DNA of 64,000 nt from contig JAOSJZ010000001.1 of the NCBI GenBank assembly GCA_027493885.1, forward strand, positions 1,364,001 through 1,428,000. The letters are read 5' to 3'. The position numbers and the translations under genes are program-made. Shown one piece after another: positions 58,503 through 64,000 of the stretch. This stretch comes from Gaiella sp. (GTDB lineage Bacteria > Actinomycetota > Thermoleophilia > Gaiellales > Gaiellaceae). Numbering within the stretch: the stretch's first letter is position 1; every line of letters begins with the position of its first letter. The notes under the pieces were generated by a model. The model searched no databases and had not been told where the DNA came from. It saw nothing but the letters and a program-made list of their open reading frames with translations.

Positions 58503-59041
58503 TAGCCTGAAGCCTCCTCTGCGATCGCCGCCTCCAGCGCGGCGATCGCGCCCTTGCGCTTGCCGTGGGCCTGCTCGTACGCGAGCGCCGCGGCCCGTCC
58601 CTCGGCGTCCCAGCTCGACGCGTTCTCCTTGACCTGGGCGACCGTCATCTCCGCGTAGCCGTCCGGCAGCGCGGGCGCCGCCTCGACGGGCACCTGCTCG
58701 ACTGCCGGCTTGGGCTTGGCGCGCTCGCGCTTCGCGGCGGCGCCGCCGATCGAGTCGATCCTGATCCGAGTCAGCGACGCGCGGAAGCCGGTGTGCCGCT
58801 TGTAGCCCGTGCGCTGCTTGTACTTGCCGATCCGGAGCTTCGGCCCCTTCTCCTGCGAGAGGACCGTCGCCGTGACGACGACGTCCGCCGGCGCGATCTG
58901 GGGATCGCCGGAGCCGCCCGCGAGCAGCACCGAAGGCGTGAACGACGCGCCGTCCTCGAGCGCGAGGCGGTCGACGAGCAGCCGCTCGCCCTCGCGGACA
59001 CGGTACTGCTTGCCACCGACGGAGATGATCGCGTAGCTCAT
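58502..59041 (-). CDS. rplU: 50S ribosomal protein L21 with C-terminal extension
   Basis: From the ATG at 59041 the protein is 179 residues. Residues 1-100 are ordinary L21 ([40 protein letters not shown]). The remaining 75 or so residues are extra: a lysine/alanine/proline linker, then [20 protein letters not shown] and [20 protein letters not shown]. This looks like a small helical domain of SAP/Rho-N or helix-extended-helix type. Usual L21 ends near residue 103. The long upstream frame is rejected since the ATG gives the family start. Confidence 0.95.
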   Translation of the reverse strand: MSYAIISVGGKQYRVREGERLLVDRLALEDGASFTPSVLLAGGSGDPQIAPADVVVTATVLSQEKGPKLRIGKYKQRTGYKRHTGFRASLTRIRIDSIGGAAAKRERAKPKPAVEQVPVEAAPALPDGYAEMTVAQVKENASSWDAEGRAAALAYEQAHGKRKGAIAALEAAIAEEASG

Positions 59042-59111
59042 GGTCGACGCCTTCTGAGGAGGAAATCGCGGGCGGTGCCCGCGAGCCGCCGGATTGTAGC
59101 GGAGACGGGCA

Positions 59112-61907
59112 TCACGCCCGCCGGTCGAAGTCCTCGATCCACTCGGACATCGGGACGTACGGCTCCCCTTCCCGGCCGTCGGCCGCGACGGGCTCGGCGG
59201 TGTTGCCGGGCTGATCGCCGTCGGCCTGCGCGGTACCGTCGCCGTTCGCCGCCGCGGTCTTCTTGCGGCGATTGCGGCCCCCGCGTGACCCGCGACGCGT
59301 GCGCCTGCGCGGCGCAGCACCGTCGTCTCCGGCGGGCTGCTCCAGCTCGCCCTCTTCGCCGACGGCCTCCGTCTCGGCCGCCGGTGGCCCGGCGTCGCCG
59401 TCGCTCGGCGGGGCATCCGCCGGGACGTGGATCGTCGGCGTTCGCCGGCGCGCGCGGGGCTTCGCGGGCACGACCTCCTCGGCGGCTGCCTCCCGATCGG
59501 CCTCGGCGGTCTCTGCCTCCCCTGTCTCGATCGCGTCGTCGGTTGCCTCCGACTCCGCGGTCGCGGCCGGCTTCTTCCGGCGCCTGCCGCCCCGCGACCC
59601 CCGCCGGGTGCGCTTCTTGGCCGGTGCCTGAGCCTCGCCGGCCTCCGCCGCCTCGTCGGCCACCGTCGCCTCGCCGGCAGGCTCCGCCTCGCCCGGCTCG
59701 ACCTCGACGGCTGCGTCCGGCTCGGCCGTCACGGGGGCGGTCTCGTCCGCCTTCCGCCGGGCGGGGGCGCGAGTCGGCTTCTCGGCCTCGCTCTCGAAGG
59801 TGATCGGCGCGACGGCCGGCTCACTCGCCGCGAGGGTCGCGAACGCCTGTCCCTCGAGGACGAGCCCCACCGAGACCTTCGCCTTCTTGCCGACGCGCTT
59901 CGCGGCCCCGGCGACGACGACGTCGAGCCCCTCGGCCTTGCCGACCGCGGCGGTCACATCGTGCAGGTCGATCTCGACCAGCTTCAGCTCGAGCTCCGTG
60001 CCCTCCGCGAGCGGCGCCTTGGGCGCGAGGTCGTCGCGCCGTCCTTCCGCAAGCACCTCGAAATGGTCGAGGTGGGCGTGCCCCTCGGCGGGAGCGAGAA
60101 AGAACCGGCGCCGGGTCGCATCCTCGAGCGCATGCAGCCGCTCCCCGCCGGGGCCGGCCAGGAGCGACAGCGTCTTGGGATGCAGCGCGATGCGGTACGC
60201 CTGGACGCGTGACCCCGCACCCGCCGCTGCGAGCGCCTTCAGGCGGCGCTCGACCTGGAGCGCGACGGTCGCCTCCGAGACGACGATGCCGTCCCCCCCG
60301 CAGGTGGGGCACTTGCGCGTCATCACCTCGCGCGGCCCGTCGGTCACCTTCTGGCGCGTCATCTCGACGAGGCCGAGCGGTGAGATCTCGACGACGTACG
60401 TCTTCGTACGGTCGCGCTCGAGCTCGGCGCGGAAGGCGTCCTCGACGGCCTGCCGGTTCTTCGGGTTCGCCATGTCGATGAAGTCGATGACGACGATCCC
60501 GCCGATGTCGCGGAGCCGCAGCTGGCGGACGACCTCCTTCACCGCCTCGAGGTTGTTCTTCACGATCGTGTCCTCGAGGCGCTGCGTCGAGCTCTTCGAG
60601 CGCGAGCCGACGAAGCTGCCCGTGTTCACGTCGATGACGGTGAACGCCTCGGCGTAGTCGAAGACCAGGTAGCCGCCCGAAGGGAGGTCGACGCGCCGAT
60701 CGAGGGTCGACTCGATCTCCTTGTCGACGCCGTACTTCGCGAACAGCGGCTCCCTGTCCTTCGTGCGGTGGACCCGCTCGACCATGTGCGGCGAGGTCTT
60801 CTTCAGGTAGCCGACGATGCGCTTGAAGGTTCGCTCCGAGTCGACGTGTGCGCCGACGAAGTCACCGGCAAACAGGTCGCGAACGATCCGCAGGGGCAGC
60901 TCCGCCTCCTGGTACACGAGCTCCGGCCCGGTCGCGAGCTTGGCGCGCGCCTGGATCGTCTTCCAGAGCCGCTGCAGGAAGACGAGGTCGCGCTCGACGT
61001 CCTCCGCCGAGGCGCCCTCCGCGGCCGTGCGCACGATCACGCCGCCCGTCGCCGGGGCGATCTCCTTGAGGATGTCCTTCAGCCTCGTGCGCTCGGCGTC
61101 TTCGAGGCGGCGCGACACGCCGAGCCCCTCGCCGTTCGGGACGAAGACGAGGAAGCGGCCGGGGAGCGAGATCTCCGTCGTCAGCCGCGCCCCCTTCGTC
61201 TTCATCGGGTCCTTCACGGCCTGGACGACGATCTGCTGGCCGCGCTGGATCAGATCCGTGATCTTCTTCCCGTGCCGCTTGCCCTCGAGCTCTGGCCCGA
61301 CGATCTCGTCGACGAAGAGGAACCCGTTCTTTTCCAGGCCGATCTCGACGAATGCGGCCTCCATCCCCGGGAGTACGTTGTCTACCTTGCCAACATAGAT
61401 GTTCCCGGTGATCGAGCGGCGCTCGGGTCGCTCGAGGTAGACCTCGGTGACGCGGTCGTCCTCGAGCAGCGCGACGCGCTGCTCCCCGACGTCGACGGAG
61501 ATCAGAAGCTCGCGCTTCGCCTGGGGCAGCGGGGCCCGCCGCGGGATCTGGCGGCGCCGCTCGCGGCCGCCCGAGCGCTGGCCGGAGCGGCTCCGCGAGG
61601 GCTTCTCGGACGACTCCTTGCGCTGCTTCGGCGCCTCCTCCGCGGCAGGAGGCGCTCCATCCTGCTCTGCCAGGTCGGCGGCTCCGCCGGCCTTGCGGCG
61701 ACCCTTTCCTCCGCGACCACCGCGACGCCGCCGCTTGCGCGGTGCCACGCCGTCGGCCGCGGCGGTCGGCTCCTGCTCCTCCTGCTCCTCCTGCTCCTCG
61801 ACGTCCTCGCTAGCGAGCTCCTCAGCCGGTGCGGGCGTCTCCTGTGTGGTCGTGGCGGCCTCTGCCGCCTGGTCGTCCTTGCGTCGTCGAAACCGGAACC
61901 AGGGCAA
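59112..61907 (-). CDS. rne: Ribonuclease E/G family protein
   Basis: This is a 931-residue endoribonuclease, probably the main mRNA-decay and rRNA-processing enzyme. The TTG at 61907 follows GAGGAG. An Arg/Lys-rich N-terminal extension covers about residues 1-130. Then come the S1 domain (SITGNIYVGKVDNVLPGMEA), the 5'-sensor region, and the DNase I-like catalytic site with Asp in FTVIDVNTGSFVGSRSKSST and GGIVVIDFIDMANPKNRQAV. The zinc link is TRKCPTCGGDGI. The disordered C-tail has two near-identical basic blocks (KKRTRRGSRGGRRRKK and RRRTRRGSRGGRNRRKK), likely RNA- or partner-binding sites. Confidence 0.94.
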   Translation of the reverse strand: MPWFRFRRRKDDQAAEAATTTQETPAPAEELASEDVEEQEEQEEQEPTAAADGVAPRKRRRRGGRGGKGRRKAGGAADLAEQDGAPPAAEEAPKQRKESSEKPSRSRSGQRSGGRERRRQIPRRAPLPQAKRELLISVDVGEQRVALLEDDRVTEVYLERPERRSITGNIYVGKVDNVLPGMEAAFVEIGLEKNGFLFVDEIVGPELEGKRHGKKITDLIQRGQQIVVQAVKDPMKTKGARLTTEISLPGRFLVFVPNGEGLGVSRRLEDAERTRLKDILKEIAPATGGVIVRTAAEGASAEDVERDLVFLQRLWKTIQARAKLATGPELVYQEAELPLRIVRDLFAGDFVGAHVDSERTFKRIVGYLKKTSPHMVERVHRTKDREPLFAKYGVDKEIESTLDRRVDLPSGGYLVFDYAEAFTVIDVNTGSFVGSRSKSSTQRLEDTIVKNNLEAVKEVVRQLRLRDIGGIVVIDFIDMANPKNRQAVEDAFRAELERDRTKTYVVEISPLGLVEMTRQKVTDGPREVMTRKCPTCGGDGIVVSEATVALQVERRLKALAAAGAGSRVQAYRIALHPKTLSLLAGPGGERLHALEDATRRRFFLAPAEGHAHLDHFEVLAEGRRDDLAPKAPLAEGTELELKLVEIDLHDVTAAVGKAEGLDVVVAGAAKRVGKKAKVSVGLVLEGQAFATLAASEPAVAPITFESEAEKPTRAPARRKADETAPVTAEPDAAVEVEPGEAEPAGEATVADEAAEAGEAQAPAKKRTRRGSRGGRRRKKPAATAESEATDDAIETGEAETAEADREAAAEEVVPAKPRARRRTPTIHVPADAPPSDGDAGPPAAETEAVGEEGELEQPAGDDGAAPRRRTRRGSRGGRNRRKKTAAANGDGTAQADGDQPGNTAEPVAADGREGEPYVPMSEWIEDFDRRA

Positions 61908-62060
61908 TCCTCGTATCTCCTCGTGTCAGCGCGCGCGGGCGCACGACCGCAGGAGCGGAGCGCCACGCGCAGCGTCGGATGTCGAAATCAGCGGCCATAC
62001 GCCTGGCGCAAGGCTATCAGCGAAGCCACCCGTGCCCGCGGCGACGGCGACGGGCCAGGC

Positions 62061-62273
62061 TCAGGCAGCGGCCGGGCGGAGCCGCGCGCGGCGCGCACGC
62101 ACGGCGCGCAGCCGCTGCATGAGGCGCGCCCACGCCCACGGCTCGAGCTCGTGGTAGCGGCCAGGGCCCTGCCCGCGGGTCGACTCCAGATACTCGAACC
62201 AGGCGTCCGCTTCCTCGATCTGCAGCAGTTCCTCTGCGAACTCCGTATCGGGCACCGTCGACCTCCGCGTCAA
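62061..62273 (-). CDS. Small conserved-looking protein of unknown function
   Basis: This 70-residue protein reads TRRSTVPDTEFAEELLQIEE and ADAWFEYLESTRGQGPGRYH with a basic C-terminus (RLRAVRARRARLR). It is acidic and helical at the start. It lies between the RNase gene and the gene upstream of rodA on the same strand. I do not recognise it. Confidence 0.5.
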   Translation of the reverse strand: MTRRSTVPDTEFAEELLQIEEADAWFEYLESTRGQGPGRYHELEPWAWARLMQRLRAVRARRARLRPAAA

Positions 62274-62329
62274 GGGACCGTGAACGCGTGCGATCCTAGG
62301 ACCCGCGCCGGACGGAGCGGCCGCGTAGG

Positions 62330-63100
62330 TCAGCGGCGCGGGAGCCGTCGGAACGCCGCCGCGAGCGCGTACGTCGCGGCGGCCGCGACGGCGACGTCGG
62401 ACATGCGGTTGCGGACCCGGAGCCGGCGCACGAGCGTCCGGGCGGCGAGCCCGGTCGCGAGGGCGGCGGCGAGAGGCACGGCAACCGCCTCGGCCGTCCC
62501 TCGTGACGTCGTCGCGGCGGCGGCGCCGTCTGCCGCCGCGACGTCGGACAGCATGCGCGCCTGGCCGAGGGCGAGAAGCGGCAGCCGGGCCTCCCCGCGA
62601 CCGGCCGCGACCACGCCGGCCGCGATCACGCCGTCGCGAGTCCGGCGGTCACGAACGGCGTCGCGCAAGACCGGCAGCGCTCCGGCGAGCGCGGCTCCGT
62701 CCCGTCCGAGCGCCGCGGCGAGCGCCCGCGTGATCGCCTCGAGGGGAAAGCGCTTTCCGGGCTCGCAGTCGACGACGTCGGTCGCGAGCACGTACGGGAT
62801 CCGCGTCCCCGACGCTCCGGTCTGGACCGCAACGACCGGGACGAGCGACCGCGCCGCGATCCGCAGCGCCTCCTCGTCCGCCGGCCTCGCCGCGCCGGCG
62901 ACGACGCAGACGACCGCGGAGGCGGCGGACGGGTCGCCCTCCGTGCGGACGAGCGAGGAGTCGCCGCCGGCAGCCAGCTCGCGTGCGAGTTGCCCGGCGA
63001 GCACGCCCCTCACCAGGAGCGGCCCCGTCGGCGCGGCTGTGCTCTGGGTGTGGCGCGCCAGCGCGAGGACGTCGCGCGGCCCGATGCCGAACGCGCTCAC
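62330..63100 (-). CDS. Uncharacterised Ala/Arg-rich protein downstream of rodA
   Basis: The GTG at 63100 overlaps the rodA stop as GTGA. The 256-residue protein has an N-terminal segment GIGPRDVLALARHTQSTAAP and a strand-loop pattern (ASAVVCVVAGAARPADEEAL, LVPVVAVQTGASGTRIPYVL) that resembles a small NTPase-like fold without a P-loop. It ends with a hydrophobic helix (VAVAAAATYALAAAFRRLPR). Coupling to rodA suggests an envelope role, but the function is unknown. Confidence 0.55.
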   Translation of the reverse strand: MSAFGIGPRDVLALARHTQSTAAPTGPLLVRGVLAGQLARELAAGGDSSLVRTEGDPSAASAVVCVVAGAARPADEEALRIAARSLVPVVAVQTGASGTRIPYVLATDVVDCEPGKRFPLEAITRALAAALGRDGAALAGALPVLRDAVRDRRTRDGVIAAGVVAAGRGEARLPLLALGQARMLSDVAAADGAAAATTSRGTAEAVAVPLAAALATGLAARTLVRRLRVRNRMSDVAVAAAATYALAAAFRRLPRR

Positions 63101-64000
63101 CGCAGCGCTTCCCCGACCCGGCCCCGGGCGTGGATCGCCTGGAGCAGCCCGATCGCGACGAGGTTCGCGACCATGGACGAGCCCCCGACCGTCACGAACG
63201 GAAGCGGGATTCCGGTCACCGGCGCGATCCCCATCGTCATGCCCACGTTGACGAAGACCTGGAAGAGAAACGCGCACACGATCCCACCGGCGACGACCGC
63301 GCCGTAGAGGTCGCCCGCGACCGTGACCACGCGGAGCCCTCGCCAGACGACGAGGAGGTAGAGCAGCAGCAGGATCGCGGTGCCGAAGAAGCCGCGCTGC
63401 TCGGCGAACGACGCAAAGACGAAGTCGGTGGCGTGCTCGGGGAGGTAGTCGAACCGCGTCTGGCTCGCCTCGTCCACCCCCGACCGTCGATGCCGCCCGA
63501 GCCGACCGCGGTGATCGACTGGTTGACGTTGTACGTGAGGTCACTCGGGTCGGCGCCGGGGTTCGTGAACCCGGTCAGACGGGCGGTCTGGTACGGCTTC
63601 AGCACCTCGACGCCCGCGGCGGGCAGGAACCAGAGAACGCCGAGAACGACGGTGGCCGCCAGCGTCGCGAGCAACGCCAGGTGCAGCCAGCGGACGCCGG
63701 CGACGAAGAGCACGGCCGTGAGGGCGGCGACATAGACGAGCGCGGTTCCGAGATCGGGCTGGAGGAAGACGAACACCATCGGCACGGCGCCGAGCGCGAT
63801 CGCGACGGCGACCGTCCGCAGACGGCCGATCTCACGTTGCCGCTCGACGAGGAAGCCCGCGATCGCGAGGACGAACAGCATCTTGCCGAACTCCGAGGGC
63901 TGGAACTGGAGCGGCCCGACGTCGATCCAGCGCTTCGAGCCGCGCACCGCTTCGGCGAACGCGAACACGACGACCATGCCGCCCAGGGCGATCAGGTAGA
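63097..64000 (-). CDS. rodA: Rod-shape-determining SEDS protein RodA (partial, frameshifted)
   Basis: The N-terminus lies beyond the right edge. About 300 residues are visible. SEDS signatures are SKRWIDVGPLQFQPSEFGKM, FVFLQPDLGTALVYVAALTA, and ATDFVFASFAEQRGFFGTAI. The ending GIPLPFVTVGGSSMVANLVA is typical of RodA/FtsW. At the five-C run 63477-63481 one base is missing: the frame breaks after GSGGIDGRG and resumes as VDEASQTRFDYLPEH. RodA polymerises peptidoglycan glycan strands during elongation and is normally essential, so the break is probably a consensus error. Confidence 0.88.

Noticed and set aside
59042..59416. Longer L21 reading frame extending upstream
   Set aside because: The ATG at 59041 matches the conserved L21 N-terminus, and the upstream part is opposite the RNase E coding sequence.
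14515..63481. Programmed ribosomal frameshifting as a shared mechanism
   Set aside because: Breaks go in both directions, occur in unrelated genes and lack common slippery heptamers or downstream structures; consensus error is simpler.

Overview
This window is about 64 kb of very GC-rich DNA (roughly 70 percent by eye). It shows abundant GTG/TTG starts, many four-base ATGA/GTGA gene overlaps, several promoters that abut the start codon, and a free-standing ObgE with an OCT domain. These traits and the gene set point to a high-GC actinobacterium, probably the deep Thermoleophilia (Gaiellales/Solirubrobacterales) side. That placement is inference, because no 16S rRNA gene is present.

Layout. 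1-10,300 (minus strand) is the transcription/translation superoperon: tRNA-Met, rpmG, secE, nusG, rplK, rplA, rplJ, rplL, rpoB and the start of rpoC, punctuated by strong hairpins. 10,426-18,272 (plus) holds tdk and then an ArsR-type regulator heading a six-gene group 4 [NiFe]-hydrogenase-like (Hyf) membrane complex. 18,612-31,811 is a dense array of five ECF sigma factors, each translationally coupled to a single-pass membrane protein. The first three pairs form one minus-strand run together with a lipoprotein gene. The last two pairs are on the plus strand with a large secreted protein. A ribbon-helix-helix/PIN toxin-antitoxin pair and a sigma/HicA-like scar lie between the two arms.

31,865-41,160 is metabolic and transport: a PuuC-like aldehyde dehydrogenase, an osmoprotectant ABC importer, the znuABC zinc importer with divergent zur, and an AI-2E-family permease. 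41,202-48,319 has a DUF4097 protein with an RHH regulator, a heterodimeric ABC exporter, and two glycosyltransferase genes that both lack their middle. 48,316-55,361 carries an M29 aminopeptidase, 2-oxoglutarate dehydrogenase E1, small membrane genes, a secreted glycosidase and a Nudix remnant. 55,371-64,000 (minus) has a PD-(D/E)XK nuclease that reads through tRNA-Ala(GGC), then rsfS, nadD, obgE, rpmA, rplU, RNase E/G, two unknown genes and a partial rodA.

About a dozen genes, including the normally essential rodA, are interrupted by a single-base insertion or deletion, mostly in short G or C runs. The simplest reading is consensus error in the assembly. I therefore annotate these as genes with a frameshift rather than as decayed genes, except where a whole segment is missing.

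The most interesting items are the coupled ECF sigma/membrane-protein array, the unusual hydrogenase large subunit (altered L1 motif, no C-terminal processing peptide, ArsR control), the reuse of a few hairpin arms at many gene ends, and the Shine-Dalgarno-covering hairpins of rplJ and rpoC.
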